Numbered from the stretch's first letter, positions 9,452 to 20,225 are shown. The stretch: DNA of 64,000 nucleotides from Nocardioides kribbensis (GCF_015070375.1 NZ_JADCLL010000005.1:372001-436000); one strand, 5' to 3'. Notes: generated by a model from the letters alone, not told the origin. A program made the numbers and translations.

Positions 9452-10432
9452 TCAGCGGGTGCCCGGCGGGTCGTCGACCCGGGTGCCGGGGGTCTCGCCC
9501 GCCGGGTCGGCGGGGTCGGAGGAGTCGGGCCTGCTGCCGGCGCCGGCGGCGTCCGGACCGCGGCCGGCGAGGTAGACCTCCTCCTCGCGGCCCGGGTGGC
9601 GCCGGGCGCTGAGCACGAAGTAGGCCAGCGCGAGCACGAAGAGCACGATCGAGACCCACACGTTGAAGCGCAGGCCGCCCACGTCGGAGAGCTCGACGTC
9701 GTCGATGCGCAGCATCTCGATCCAGCCGCGCCCGGCGGTGTAGGCCATGACGTAGAGGGCGACCACCCGGCCGTGGCCGAGCCGGAAGCGGCGGTCGGCC
9801 CAGATGACGAGCGCGAAGGCCAGCAGGTTCCAGACGAACTCGTAGAGGAACGTGGGGTGGAAGGTGGTGCCTGGCGCGTAGCCTGCGGCGGCGGCGACGT
9901 CGTCGCTGACCCGCAGCGCCCACGGCAGGTCGGTCGGTCCGCCGAACAGCTCCTGGTTGAACCAGTTGCCCCAGCGGCCGAGGGCCTGGGCCACCAGCAC
10001 CCCGGGGGCCATGGCGTCGAGCACGGGCAGCAGCCGGATGCCGGCGACGCGGGCGCCGATCACCGCGCCGACCGCGCCCAGGGCCACTGCGCCCCACACG
10101 CCCAGGCCGCCGTTCCAGATGTAGAGCGCGGCCCACGGGTCGCGGCCCTCGCCGAAGTAGAGCCCGCTGTCGGTGGCGACGTGGTACAGCCGGCCGCCGA
10201 CGAGCCCGAAGGGCACGGCCCAGATCGCGAGGTCCTGGACCTCGCCCGGGCGCCCGCCGCGGGCCACCCAGCGGCGCTCGCCGATCCAGATCGCGGCGAC
10301 GATGCCGAGGATGATCGACAGGGCGTAGCCCCGGATCGGCACGGGGCCGAGGTCCCAGGTGCCGTCGGCCGGGCTCGGGATCGACCACGGCACGCCGGTG
10401 GCCGCGAGCTGCGGCAGCAGGTCAGCGACCAC
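9452..10432 (-). CDS. lgt: Prolipoprotein diacylglyceryl transferase
   Basis: Lgt transfers a diacylglyceryl group from phosphatidylglycerol to the lipobox cysteine of prolipoproteins at the cytoplasmic membrane. The 326-residue protein has about seven membrane segments and the family signature ALGRWGNWFNQELFGGP (near residue 155), with the essential Arg/Asn core. VGGRLYHV and the C-terminal GRGWIEMLRID are also typical. An acidic, Pro/Asp-rich tail of about 45 residues follows the last helix, as in many actinobacteria. The GTG start overlaps the trpA stop by 11 bases, so lgt is the last gene of the trpCBA transcript, a conserved actinobacterial arrangement. Confidence 0.95.
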   Translation of the reverse strand: MVADLLPQLAATGVPWSIPSPADGTWDLGPVPIRGYALSIILGIVAAIWIGERRWVARGGRPGEVQDLAIWAVPFGLVGGRLYHVATDSGLYFGEGRDPWAALYIWNGGLGVWGAVALGAVGAVIGARVAGIRLLPVLDAMAPGVLVAQALGRWGNWFNQELFGGPTDLPWALRVSDDVAAAAGYAPGTTFHPTFLYEFVWNLLAFALVIWADRRFRLGHGRVVALYVMAYTAGRGWIEMLRIDDVELSDVGGLRFNVWVSIVLFVLALAYFVLSARRHPGREEEVYLAGRGPDAAGAGSRPDSSDPADPAGETPGTRVDDPPGTR

Positions 10433-11353
10433 GACGCACTCCCCCGGCCAGGTCCTCGGTGAGGGCGGCCAGCGCCCGCAGGCCGGCCGCGCGGTCGTCG
10501 GGATGGTCGAGCAGCGTGCGCACGAACGCCGAGCCCACGATGACGCCGTCGGCGTAGGAGGCGACCTCGGCGGCCTGGTCGCCGCTGCCGACGCCGAGGC
10601 CGACGCCGACCGGGAGGCCCTCGGGGGCCAGGGAGCGCGCGCGCGACACGAGGGGGCCGGCCAGGTCGCTCGTGGTGGTGCGGGCCCCGGTCACGCCCAT
10701 GACGGCGGTGGCGTAGACGAAGCCGCGGCACGCCGCGGTGGTCATCGCGATGCGCTCGTCGGTCGACGACGGCGCCACGAGGAAGACCTTGTCGAGACCG
10801 TGCTGGTCGGCGGCGGCGATCCACTCCGGGGCGAAGTCGGGGGTGAGGTCGGGGGTGATCAGCCCGGCCCCACCGGCCGAGGCGAGGTCGGCGGCGAAGC
10901 GCGGCACGCCGTAGCGCTCGACGGGGTTCCAGTAGGTCATCACCACGGTCGGCACGCCGGTGGCGGCGACGGCCTCGACCGTGCGCAGGACGTCGCTGGT
11001 GCGGTAGCCGCGCTCGAGCGCCTGCTGGGCCGCGGCCTGGATGGTGGGGCCGTCCATGACCGGGTCGGTGTAGGGCGCGCCGACCTCGATGACGTCGCAG
11101 CCGGAGTCGACCATGACCCGCAGGGCCTCGATGCCGCCGGCCACGTCGGGGAACCCGGCGGGCAGGTAGCCCACGAGGGCGGCGCGCCCCTCGGCGCGGG
11201 CCGCGGCGAAGGCGGAGCCGGCCGTGGTGCCGGCCGGGGCGCCCGACCCGGTGACCGCGGCGGCGGCGTCGGCCGCACGGGCCGTGGTGGGGGGTGCGTC
11301 GACCCGGGGACCGGAGCCGGCTCCCGGGGTCGCGGCGGAGGGGCCGGGCGAGC

Positions 11354-11357
<4 letters not shown>
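10422..11357 (-). CDS. trpA: Tryptophan synthase alpha chain
   Basis: TrpA cleaves indole-3-glycerol phosphate and channels indole to TrpB. The core shows the catalytic Glu in [12 protein letters not shown] and the catalytic Asp in PVMDGPTIQ, with the phosphate-binding loop [11 protein letters not shown] and GVIVGSAFV near the end. The family core begins at about residue 48 ([15 protein letters not shown]). The preceding 47 residues are a low-complexity Ala/Pro/Gly extension, which could be real or a sign that the true start is internal. I kept the ATG at 11357 because it overlaps the trpB stop by four bases (ATGA), which strongly suggests coupling. Confidence 0.94.
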
Positions 11358-12672
<1,315 letters not shown>

Positions 12673-12676
<4 letters not shown>

Positions 12677-13455
12677 GCCATCACTCCTGTCAGGCGGTGG
12701 ACGGCGGCCTCGGGGTCGCCGTCCTTGACGAGGGCCTCGCCGACGAGGACCGCGCGGGCCCCCTCGCCGACGAAGCGGCGGACGTCCTCGACGCCGAAGA
12801 TGCCCGACTCGGCCACGAGGACCCGGTCGTCGGGCACCAGCGGCGCGAGGCGCCCGAAGGTGTCGCTGTCGATCTGGAGGGTCTTGAGGTTGCGGGCGTT
12901 GACGCCCACGAGCTCGGCGCCCAGCTCCACGGCCCGCTCGGTCTCGGCCTCGTCGTGGACCTCCACCAGCACGGTGAGGCCCAGCTCGCGCGCCTCGTCG
13001 TGCAGACGGTGCAGCGTGTCGTGGTCGAGGGCGGCGACGATGAGCAGCGCCAGGTCGGCGCCGGCCGCACGGGCCTCGACGAGCTGGTAGGTCGTGACGA
13101 TGAAGTCCTTGCGCAGCAGCGGGGTCCCGACCGCAGCGCGCACCGCCCGCAGGTCGGCGAGGCTGCCTCCGAAGCGCCGCTCCTCGGTGAGCACGCTGAT
13201 CGCGGCCGCTCCCCCGGCGGCGTAGTGGCGCGCCAGCACGGTGGGGTCGGGGATGTCGGCGAGCGCCCCCTTGCTGGGGCTGCGGCGCTTGACCTCGGCG
13301 ATCACGCTCGAGCCGGCGGCGCGGAAGTGCGGCATCGGGTCGCGCGGTGCGTCGACGTCGGCCAGGGCGGCGCGCAGGTCGGCCAGGGGCGTGGCGGCCT
13401 CGCGGACGGCGAGGTCGGCGCGCACGCCGTCGACGATGTCGTCGAGCACGGACAT
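12673..13455 (-). CDS. trpC: Indole-3-glycerol phosphate synthase
   Basis: TrpC closes the indole ring from CdRP in tryptophan synthesis. The 260-residue TIM barrel has the catalytic lysines in [10 protein letters not shown] and LLRKDFIV, the active-site Glu in VLVEVHDE, and VNARNLKT and AESGIF later in the barrel. A longer in-frame extension exists upstream but is low-complexity, and ATG 13455 matches the family N-terminus ([15 protein letters not shown]) with GAAGGA before it. It is a stand-alone TrpC. The TrpF step is expected from PriA at 21175-21915. Confidence 0.96.
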
Positions 13456-13529
13456 GAGCGGTCCTTCGTCGGTCTGGGTCGGCACCCCGAGTCTGTCACG
13501 GGGCGCCGCGTCGGGTGTCGTCGGGCGGC

Positions 13530-13575
13530 GACGGGCGGCGCCGCCGGTGGTGGCCGGTGGTGGTGGCCGGTGGTG
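13530..13575. repeat. GGTGGTGGCC tandem tract upstream of trpC
   Basis: About three imperfect copies of a 13-base unit of the form CCGGTGGTGGTGG lie in the gap between the DUF2752 gene and trpC. On the transcribed (minus) sense they read as a C/A-rich, poorly structured leader. The gap (13456-13639) otherwise shows nothing recognisable, and no attenuator with Trp codons in the trp sense was found. Confidence 0.5.
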
Positions 13576-13639
13576 GTGGCCGGTCGTGGTGCACGTGCGG
13601 CGGTGGGTGCCCCGCCGGGCGGGGCGGGGGCAGGCGGGC

Positions 13640-13963
13640 TCAGGGCGCCAGCCACGCTCCGGGCAGGTTGCGCAGCACGGTGAAGACGGCGACCAGCGTG
13701 AGGAGTGCGCCGACCGACCAGCCCGGCACCGTCGCCGCGCCCCGCAGCGGGCGCGCCTGCCATCGGCGTACGGTCCACACGGCCAGGAGCGCGAGCGCCG
13801 CCGGGGCGAGCAGCACGAGGAGCAGGTTGCTCGACGCGGCGGCCGCAAGGTCGCCGTGGGTCAGGTCGTTGACGGCGCGCAGCCCCCCGCACCCGGGGCA
13901 CCAGACCCCCAGCAGCGACGAGGGGCACAGCCCCCAGCTGCCGGCGCGGTGCGGGTCGCGCAC
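13640..13963 (-). CDS. DUF2752 membrane protein
   Basis: Members of this family are small membrane proteins of unknown function. The motif [19 protein letters not shown] near the N-terminus, with its CxxC pair, identifies it, and two membrane segments follow. The coordinates use the first normal start codon (GTG 13963, 107 residues). The same frame is open upstream for 40 more codons and encodes the membrane helix ([16 protein letters not shown]) that most family members have before the CPGCG motif. There is no ATG, GTG or TTG there, but a CTG at 14083 overlaps the stop of the preceding gene as CTGA. The true start may be that CTG. Its constant place in actinobacterial trp clusters suggests a link to the pathway, but the role is unknown. 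Confidence 0.85.
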   Translation of the reverse strand: MRDPHRAGSWGLCPSSLLGVWCPGCGGLRAVNDLTHGDLAAAASSNLLLVLLAPAALALLAVWTVRRWQARPLRGAATVPGWSVGALLTLVAVFTVLRNLPGAWLAP

Positions 13964-14079
13964 GTGCAGCGCGGCGACCGCCAGGGCCAGCCCGGCGGCG
14001 GTCCCGAGTGGGGCCGCGAGCCGGGCGGCACGCTCGCGACCCGGCCGCGGGCGCGGTCCGGTCGGGGCGGCGGCCTCGG

Positions 14080-14280
14080 TCAGTGCGATGACTCGTGCAG
14101 ACCCATCTTGGCCATGACGAGGAAGACGACGCCCGCGGCCAGGATGATGGCCAGGCCGACGTAGAAGATCGTCATGCTGACCGGGTCGAGCATGAGCCCG
14201 ATCCCGCCGACGACGAAGCCGAGGAGACCCACCACGACCGCGCTCCAGGCTGCGGGGGTGTTGCCGTGGTTGTTGGACAT
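14080..14280 (-). CDS. HGxxPAAW family membrane protein
   Basis: This 66-residue protein carries the defining motif HGNTPAAW at residues 5-12, followed by two membrane helices and a short charged tail (MGLHESSH). The family is restricted to actinobacteria and typically sits between the Trp-associated membrane protein and trpC, as here. No function is established. The ATG at 14280 is preceded by GGAG within a usable distance (CGAGGAGCACCCGC). Confidence 0.9.
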   Translation of the reverse strand: MSNNHGNTPAAWSAVVVGLLGFVVGGIGLMLDPVSMTIFYVGLAIILAAGVVFLVMAKMGLHESSH

Positions 14281-14451
14281 GCGGGTGCTCCTCGGGGTGC
14301 GGCGGGTGCGGTCGGATCTCGTCGCAGGACGTCGAGGCCAGTGTAGGGGCGGTCCCCCGGGCGGCGTCGGGGGCCTCGCCGCGCCAGCGCCCCCGGCGAG
14401 GCCGGCGTCACGCCGGGCCGTCGGGTCGGGCCGTCGGGTCAGGCCGTCGGA

Positions 14452-15126
14452 TCAGGCCGTCGGGTCGCGTCCCTCGTCGATGGCCTTCCAGAGGTCGAGG
14501 TTGGTGGCGTCCTCGGTGGAGACCCGGGTCGGGGCGGCGCCGCCCTGGGGGGTGTCGTAGCGCGTGCCCATCTCCGGCCACTCCCGCACCAGGCGTACGG
14601 CGGGCAGCGCCACGCCGGCCGCGGCGAGGCAGGCCAGGACGCCGACGTAGGACCACCACGTGTGCTCGGTGCCCCCGCCGGCCGGACCGAGCGCGTCGGC
14701 CACCGCGTCGTCGAGGGTCAGCCACGCGGAGACCGCCGCCACGACCGCCCCGAGCGAGGCGAGCGCCCCCAGCACGGCGACGGCGCGCCGGGCGCGCCCG
14801 CGGGCGACGAGCACGACGCCCCAGCAGGCCAGCAGCACCAGCGCCAGCGAGGTCACCACCGGCGACTCCCCCGGGTCGGTGCCGGTGACGGCGTAGCCGA
14901 TGGCCGCGTCGGACCCGCTCCCGCCCTCGGGCTGCACCCACGGCCGGGCTCCCGCCACGGCCGCGAGTCCGGCCGAGGCGAGGCCGGCCAGGACCACCGG
15001 GGCGAAGAGGCGTCGGCCCCGGGTGCGCTGCGGCGTGGTCGCGGCGCTCCGGCCGGCGTCCCCGGAGGTGCCGGCGCCGGTGGGCCCGCCGGTGGGCCCG
15101 CCGGTGGGCTCAGCCACGGGGCTCAC
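14452..15126 (-). CDS. Trp biosynthesis-associated membrane protein (TIGR02234-like)
   Basis: The 224-residue protein has a Pro/Gly/Thr-rich cytoplasmic N-terminus with a short GGPTGGPTG repeat, then about four membrane helices and a soluble C-terminal tail ([15 protein letters not shown]). The tail with its WKAxDEGxDPT ending and the location in the trp cluster identify the actinobacterial family TIGR02234, whose function is unknown. It starts inside the end of hisI: GTG 15126 overlaps by 17 bases, and a second GTG at 15117 is also possible. In relatives trpE lies between these two genes; here it does not. Confidence 0.85.
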   Translation of the reverse strand: MSPVAEPTGGPTGGPTGAGTSGDAGRSAATTPQRTRGRRLFAPVVLAGLASAGLAAVAGARPWVQPEGGSGSDAAIGYAVTGTDPGESPVVTSLALVLLACWGVVLVARGRARRAVAVLGALASLGAVVAAVSAWLTLDDAVADALGPAGGGTEHTWWSYVGVLACLAAAGVALPAVRLVREWPEMGTRYDTPQGGAAPTRVSTEDATNLDLWKAIDEGRDPTA

Positions 15127-15472
15127 CCACGACGGCGGGCAGCAGGTCGGCGTCGAAGCAGGTGCGGTCGCCGGTGTGGCAGGCGGCGCCGACCTGGTCG
15201 ACCTTGAGCAGGAGGGTGTCGCCGTCGCAGTCGAGGCGCACCTCGCGCACCCACTGCAGGTGCCCGGAGGTGTCGCCCTTGACCCAGTACTCCTGCCGGG
15301 AGCGCGACCAGTAGGTCGCCCGGCCGGTGCTCAGCGTGCGCGCCAGGGCCTCGTCGTCCATCCAGCCCAGCATCAGCACCTCGCCGGTGTCGTGCTGCTG
15401 CACCACCGCCGGCACCAGCCCGTCGGGGGTGCGCTTGAGGCGGGCGGCGACGGCGGGATCGAGGGTGCTCAC
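15110..15472 (-). CDS. hisI: Phosphoribosyl-AMP cyclohydrolase
   Basis: HisI opens the adenine ring of phosphoribosyl-AMP, the third step of histidine synthesis. The 120-residue protein has the family motifs [32 protein letters not shown] and the metal ligands in DCDGDT, plus the cysteines of CHTGDRTCF. It lacks a fused HisE domain, as usual in actinobacteria; hisE and hisG are not in this window. GTG 15472 is preferred over the adjacent GTG 15475 as nearer the family start. It is separated from the other his genes (20417-25742) by two ABC transporter genes and a reversed gene. Confidence 0.95.
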   Translation of the reverse strand: MSTLDPAVAARLKRTPDGLVPAVVQQHDTGEVLMLGWMDDEALARTLSTGRATYWSRSRQEYWVKGDTSGHLQWVREVRLDCDGDTLLLKVDQVGAACHTGDRTCFDADLLPAVVGEPRG

Positions 15473-15537
15473 CACCCCAGTATCGCCCGGCGGCGGGCGC
15501 CGGACCGCATCGAGGTGCGGCCCCCGACCACCCGGGC

Positions 15538-17430
15538 TCAGGCGCCCTGCTGGGCGACCCAGGAGGCGTGCAGCCCGGCGTAGACCGAGCCGGCCTCGGT
15601 GACCAGTCGGTCGTGCGGGCCGCGCTGGACCACCCGACCGCGGTCGACGACCACGACCTCGTCGGCGTTCTCGGCGGTGGAGAGACGGTGGGCGATGGTC
15701 ACCGAGGTGCGACCGCTCATCAGCCGCTCGAGCGCGCGCCCGATGCGCATCTCCAGGGCGGGGTCGACCGCGCTGGTCGCCTCGTCGAGCACCAGCAGGT
15801 CGGGGTCGGCCAGGTGGGCCCGCAGCAGCGCCACCAGCTGGCGCTCCCCCGCCGACAGCGACTCGCCGCGCTGCCCGACCCGGGTGGCCAGGCCCTGCGG
15901 CAGGCCCGCGAGCCAGTCGCCGAGGCCGAGCTCGTCGGCGCTCGCGAGCACGTCGGCCTCGGTGGCGTCGAGACGGCCGTAGCGGACGTTGGCCAGCAGC
16001 GTGTCGTCGAAGAGGAAGCCCTCCTGCGGCACGAGCACCACGCTGCTGCGCAGCGAGGCCTCGGCGATCCGGCGTACGTCGACGCCGTCGAGGAGCACCC
16101 GGCCCTCGGAGGGGTCCATCAGGCGGGTCAGCAGCTTGGCGAAGGTGGACTTGCCCGAGCCGGTCTCGCCGACGATCGCCACGCGGGTGCCGGCGTCGAG
16201 GGCCAGGTCGACGTCGCGCAGCACCGGCTGCCCGCCGGGGTAGGCGAAGGTGACGTCGTCGAAGCGCACGTCGATCGGGCCGCGCGGGAGCGCGACGCCG
16301 TCGGCGCCGGGGTCGACCAGGTCGGCCGGCGTGTCGAGGATGCCGATGACCCGGCGCCAGCCGGCGATGGCGTTCTGGGCGTCGGTGAGGATCTGCGTGC
16401 CGAGCTGGACCGGGCCGACGAAGAGGGTGACGAGGAAGGCGAAGGCGAGCACCTCGCCGGCGGTGATGTCGTCGGCGAAGCCCAGCCAGATCCCGACGAT
16501 GAGCACGCCGGCGTTGGCCAGGCCCGCGGAGATGCCACCGAGGGAGAAGGAGACGGCGGTGAAGCCCTGGGCGCGGGTGCTGGCCGCCTTGTGGGCGTCG
16601 ATGGCCTCGTCGATGCGGCGCTGGGTGCGCGACTGCACCGAGTAGGAACGCACCACCGCCGCGCCGACCACCGGCTCGGCGATGGCCGAGAGCAGCAGGC
16701 CGACCTGGCGGCGCACGGTGCCGTAGGCGTCGGAGAGCTTGCGCTGGAAGAAGCGCAGCGAGAGGAAGAGGGGCGCGAAGGCGACCCACACGACCAGCGC
16801 CAGCTGCCAGCTGTAGAACAGCATCACGATGGTGGCGATGAGCACCTGGCCGACGCTCACCACGAAGAGCAGCCCGCCGAAGACCAGGAACTGGCTGACC
16901 TGGTCGACGTCGCTGGTGACGCGGGAGACCAGCGCCCCGCGGCGCTCGGTGTTCTGGGTCAGCAGGGGCAGGTCGTGCACGTGGCGGAAGGCCTTGACCC
17001 GCAGCGTGGCCAGGCCCCGCTCGGAGGTCGTGAACAGCCGCGACGTCATGGCGTAGGAGGCCCAGCTGGTGAGGACCAGGGCGAGGGCGGCGGCCACGCC
17101 CATCCACACCGTGAAGGACACGTCGGGCCCGCCGGCGCGGCCCAGCCCCCGGTCGAGGGTCTGCTGCACCGCGATGGGCACGATCACCTGCCCGACCGAG
17201 GCGAGGACGGCGAGCAGCAGCGTGCCGCGGATGCCGTCGGTGAGCTCGGGTGAGAAGTGGATGCCGCGCCGGATGGTCTCCAGCGCCTTCATCTCCTCGC
17301 CGGTGTCCATGGTCGTCGCGGCGTGCGCGTCCTCACGGCCGGCCCCGTCGGCGGGGCCGGCCGCGTCCGGGCGCCCGCCGCGCGCGGGACCGCCGGGGCC
17401 GGTGGCGGCGTCGGTCTCGGTGCGGCTCAC
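15538..17430 (-). CDS. ABC exporter, catalytically complete subunit
   Basis: This is a half-transporter with an N-terminal six-helix membrane domain and a C-terminal ATPase. The ATPase is complete: Walker [10 protein letters not shown], signature LSAGERQ, Walker B with catalytic Glu ([11 protein letters not shown]) and H-loop His (TIAHRLST). The first 50 residues are a low-complexity Ala/Gly/Asp extension. Its GTG overlaps the stop of the neighbouring exporter gene as GTGA, so the two form a coupled pair. The partner has a degenerate ATPase site, which indicates a heterodimeric exporter of the multidrug or lipid type. The substrate cannot be told from sequence. Confidence 0.93.
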   Translation of the reverse strand: MSRTETDAATGPGGPARGGRPDAAGPADGAGREDAHAATTMDTGEEMKALETIRRGIHFSPELTDGIRGTLLLAVLASVGQVIVPIAVQQTLDRGLGRAGGPDVSFTVWMGVAAALALVLTSWASYAMTSRLFTTSERGLATLRVKAFRHVHDLPLLTQNTERRGALVSRVTSDVDQVSQFLVFGGLLFVVSVGQVLIATIVMLFYSWQLALVVWVAFAPLFLSLRFFQRKLSDAYGTVRRQVGLLLSAIAEPVVGAAVVRSYSVQSRTQRRIDEAIDAHKAASTRAQGFTAVSFSLGGISAGLANAGVLIVGIWLGFADDITAGEVLAFAFLVTLFVGPVQLGTQILTDAQNAIAGWRRVIGILDTPADLVDPGADGVALPRGPIDVRFDDVTFAYPGGQPVLRDVDLALDAGTRVAIVGETGSGKSTFAKLLTRLMDPSEGRVLLDGVDVRRIAEASLRSSVVLVPQEGFLFDDTLLANVRYGRLDATEADVLASADELGLGDWLAGLPQGLATRVGQRGESLSAGERQLVALLRAHLADPDLLVLDEATSAVDPALEMRIGRALERLMSGRTSVTIAHRLSTAENADEVVVVDRGRVVQRGPHDRLVTEAGSVYAGLHASWVAQQGA

Positions 17431-19322
17431 AGGGTGCCTCCGGTGGTGGCGTCGGTCGGCTGGTCGGTCGGCTGGTCGGTCGGCTGGTCGGTCCTGGCAG
17501 AGGGCGCGTGGTCCTCGGTCTCGTAGGCGTTGACCAGGCGGGCGTAGGAGGCGCTGCGGGCCAGGAGCTCGCGGTGGGTGCCGCGGTCCACGATCCGGCC
17601 GCCCTCGAGGTGCACGACCTCGTCGGCCAGGCCGATGGTGGCCTTGCGGTAGGCGACGACCAGGAGGCTCGCACCCCCGGAGCCGTCGCGCAGGGCGGCG
17701 AGGATGCGGGCCTCGACCTCGGGGTCGACCGCGGAGGTCGCGTCGTCGAGCACCATGAGGCGGGGCCGGCGCACGAGGGCCCGGGCCAGCGAGAGCCGCT
17801 GGCGCTGCCCGCCGGACAGCGACGTGCCGCGCTCGCCGAGGCGGGTGTCGAGGCCGTGCGGCAGCGCCGCGACGAAGCCGTCGGCCTGCGCCGCGCGCAG
17901 CGCCTCCCAGACGGTCTCGTCGTCGAGCTCGTCGCCGAGGGCGACGTTGCCGCGCACCGTGTCGTCGAAGAGGAAGGCGGTCTGGGGCACCACGGCGACG
18001 GCGCGCGACAGCTCGCCGGCGGCGAGGTCGCGCACGTCGGTGCCGTCGAGGAGGACCCGGCCGGCGTCGGGGTCGACCAGACGGGTCACCAGGGAGGTGA
18101 GGGTGCTCTTGCCCGACGCGGTGGCGCCGACCAGGGCCACGGTGCGGCCGGGCTCCACGGTGAACGACACGTCCTGCAGCAGCGGCTGCGCCGGGTCGTA
18201 GGCGTAGGCCAGCGCGTCGACCTCGAGGCGGGCGCCGCCGCCGGCGCCGGACGCGGGCGTGACGGCGTGCTCGCCGTAGACCATCTCGCCCGTGGCGTCG
18301 AGCACCGAGGAGACCCGGCGGAAGCCGACCACGCTGCGGGGGAACTCACCGAGCAGCCAGCCGATGGAGCGGATCGGGAAGGAGACGATGGTCAGCAGGT
18401 AGGCCACCGTGACCACGTCGCCGGCGTCGGTGGCCCCGGTGAGCACGCGCTGCACGCCGACGGCCAGCACGACGAGCACGCCGAGGTTGGGCAGCGCGGC
18501 CAGGGTCGGGTCGAAGGCCGCGCGGATGCGCCCGGCGCGGATGTTGACGTCGCGCAGCTCCAGGGCCTTGGCCGCGAAGCGCTCGGTCTCCTGGGGCTCG
18601 CGGCCCAGGGTCTTGACCACCATCGCGCCGTCGAAGGACTCGTGGGCGATCTCGCTGACCTCCGCACGCAGCTGCTGGGCGCGCGTCATCAGGGGCGAGG
18701 CGAGGCGCTGGTAGGCCAGGTTGGCCGCGATCACGGCGGGGAAGACCAGGAGGCCGACGAGCGCGAGCACGAGGTCGGCCACCAGCATCTGGGCCACCGC
18801 GATCACCATCATCGCCACGGTGCCCACCGCCATCGGCAGCGGCGCGATCGGGCCCCACGCGGCCTCGACGTCGGAGTTGGCGTTGGAGAGCAGCTGGCCG
18901 GTGGGGTGGCGCTGGTGCCACTCCATCGGGAGCTGGAGGTACTGCCGCGTCACCGCACGGCGGGTGTGGGCCTGCATGCGGTACTGCATGATCCCGGCGC
19001 CGAGGCGGCGCGCGACGATCCCGACCGCCCGCAGGATCGCGACCGCGACGAAGAGCCCGAGGATCGCCCACAGCAGGCTGCCGTCGATCTCGCCGTCGCG
19101 GAAGGCCGGCAGCACCACGTGGTCGGTCGACCAGCCGAGCACCCAGGCGTCGGCGACCGTGAGCGCCCCGAAGAGCACGCTGCCCAGGGTGGAGAGCGTG
19201 AAGATCCACGGCTCGCGCTTGATGGCCACGAACAGCACGCCGAACCCGTCGCGGGTGGTGGAGGCCCGCGACGAGGCCATCTCGGCGGCGTCGCGGTCGA
19301 TCCGCTCCTGGGTCTGCGTCAC
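17427..19322 (-). CDS. ABC exporter, degenerate-site subunit
   Basis: This is the partner half-transporter: six membrane helices followed by an ATPase with Walker A GATASGKST and signature LSGGQRQ. The catalytic Glu after Walker B is replaced by Asp (VLDDATSAVD) and the H-loop His by Tyr (VVAYRKAT). Such changes mark the non-hydrolysing site of heterodimeric exporters. The frame is open to GTG 19415, but a -10 element TAGCGT (19418-19423) would place the transcript start near 19411, downstream of that codon, so I chose GTG 19322 (VTQTQERI). The ATG at 19283, four residues before SSRAST, is another option. The C-terminus ends in a repeated Thr-Asp-Gln-Pro stretch encoded by GGTCGGCTGGTC repeats. 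Confidence 0.92.
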   Translation of the reverse strand: MTQTQERIDRDAAEMASSRASTTRDGFGVLFVAIKREPWIFTLSTLGSVLFGALTVADAWVLGWSTDHVVLPAFRDGEIDGSLLWAILGLFVAVAILRAVGIVARRLGAGIMQYRMQAHTRRAVTRQYLQLPMEWHQRHPTGQLLSNANSDVEAAWGPIAPLPMAVGTVAMMVIAVAQMLVADLVLALVGLLVFPAVIAANLAYQRLASPLMTRAQQLRAEVSEIAHESFDGAMVVKTLGREPQETERFAAKALELRDVNIRAGRIRAAFDPTLAALPNLGVLVVLAVGVQRVLTGATDAGDVVTVAYLLTIVSFPIRSIGWLLGEFPRSVVGFRRVSSVLDATGEMVYGEHAVTPASGAGGGARLEVDALAYAYDPAQPLLQDVSFTVEPGRTVALVGATASGKSTLTSLVTRLVDPDAGRVLLDGTDVRDLAAGELSRAVAVVPQTAFLFDDTVRGNVALGDELDDETVWEALRAAQADGFVAALPHGLDTRLGERGTSLSGGQRQRLSLARALVRRPRLMVLDDATSAVDPEVEARILAALRDGSGGASLLVVAYRKATIGLADEVVHLEGGRIVDRGTHRELLARSASYARLVNAYETEDHAPSARTDQPTDQPTDQPTDATTGGTL

Positions 19323-19506
19323 GTGCCGTCCGTCCTGCGCTCGGGTGCCGGGGGCCCCGCGCTCCGCAGGACCTGCGGGAGCGCTCGGGGGCCGCAGGAG
19401 AACCTCCCGCGTCACGCACGCTATTCCCGGGCGCCGACAGGCCCCGAATCCCGGTCGCCGCCCGGCCCCGGGGCGGGCGGTGGGTGCCGCTGCCTAGGCT
19501 CGGGTC

Positions 19507-20142
19507 ATGAGCGACCTGCTGCTGGCCCGGCGCGAGCGCCACGCCCTGTGCGACCTCGCCCTCGAGCTCGGTCCCGAGGCGCCCACGCTGTGCGAGGGGT
19601 GGGCGGTGGCCGACCTCGTCGCCCACTGCCTGGTGCGCGAGACCTCCCCCGTCGCGGCGCTCGGCGCGGTGGTGCCGCCGCTGGCGGGCCTGGCCGACCG
19701 GGCCGTCGCGCGCGCCCGCCGGCGGCCGCTGCCGCAGCTGGTCGAGCGGCTGCGCGACCCCGGGCTGACGCCGTACCGCCTGCGGCCGGTGGAGCGGGTG
19801 GCGAACACGCTGGAGTTCCTCATCCACCACGAGGACGTCCGGCGCGCGCAGCCCGGCTGGCAGCCGCGCGCCCTGGCGCCCGCCGACGCCGCCGTGGTGT
19901 GGGGCTCCCTCGGCGGCCTCGGGCGGCTGCTCGTGCGCCCCGCCGGTGTGCCGGTGCAGGTCCGCGACGCCGACTCCGGGCGTCGTACGACGCTGCGCGC
20001 CGGCGCCGACCCCGTGGTGGTCACCGGCGCCCCGGTCGAGCTGGCCCTGCTGCTCTCGGGTCGCGACCAGGTCCGCGGCGTCACCGTCGACGGCCCGCCC
20101 GACCGGGTCGCGGCGTTCCGCGCCGCCGGGTTCGCCTGCTGA
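19507..20142 (+). CDS. TIGR03085 family metal-binding protein
   Basis: The 211-residue protein belongs to the DinB/mycothiol-dependent maleylpyruvate isomerase fold. It shows LCEGWAVADLVAHCLVRE near residue 30 and EFLIHHEDVRRAQ near residue 105, whose His residues would bind the metal. The C-terminal half is the SCP-like domain common in this group (VTVDGPPDRVAAF). The family lies beside his/trp genes in many actinobacteria, but no reaction is known. The gene is divergent from the ABC exporter. A TAGGCT -10 (19495-19500) lies six bases before the ATG, so the message is probably leaderless. Confidence 0.88.
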   Translation: MSDLLLARRERHALCDLALELGPEAPTLCEGWAVADLVAHCLVRETSPVAALGAVVPPLAGLADRAVARARRRPLPQLVERLRDPGLTPYRLRPVERVANTLEFLIHHEDVRRAQPGWQPRALAPADAAVVWGSLGGLGRLLVRPAGVPVQVRDADSGRRTTLRAGADPVVVTGAPVELALLLSGRDQVRGVTVDGPPDRVAAFRAAGFAC

Positions 20143-20158
20143 GGGCTGGCGGCGGGCG

Positions 20159-20225
20159 GCGGGTTTCACCAGCCGGCTGGTGAAACCCGCACCTGTCGGC
20201 CCACGCGTCGGGCGACAGGTGCGGG
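20159..20225. repeat. Compound palindromic element
   Basis: A perfect 32-base palindrome (20159-20190; left half GCGGGTTTCACCAGCC) is followed by a second inverted repeat with 13-bp arms, CCCGCACCTGTCG (20186-20198) and its complement (20213-20225). The two share the bases CCCGC, so the RNA hairpins exclude each other. The element begins 16 bases after the TIGR03085 stop and faces the end of hisF. It may act as a bidirectional terminator or be one copy of a dispersed extragenic repeat. Confidence 0.75.

Noticed and set aside
13515..13620. Trp-rich short peptide (WW) near trpC as a trp leader peptide
   Set aside because: It is on the plus strand while the trp genes are on the minus strand; in the trp sense the repeats encode no Trp codons and there is no attenuator-like hairpin series.
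17438..17492. GGTCGGCTGGTC repeats at the end of the ABC gene as a frameshift
   Set aside because: The repeats are in frame, keep the stop, and only lengthen a C-terminal Thr-Asp-Gln-Pro tail.
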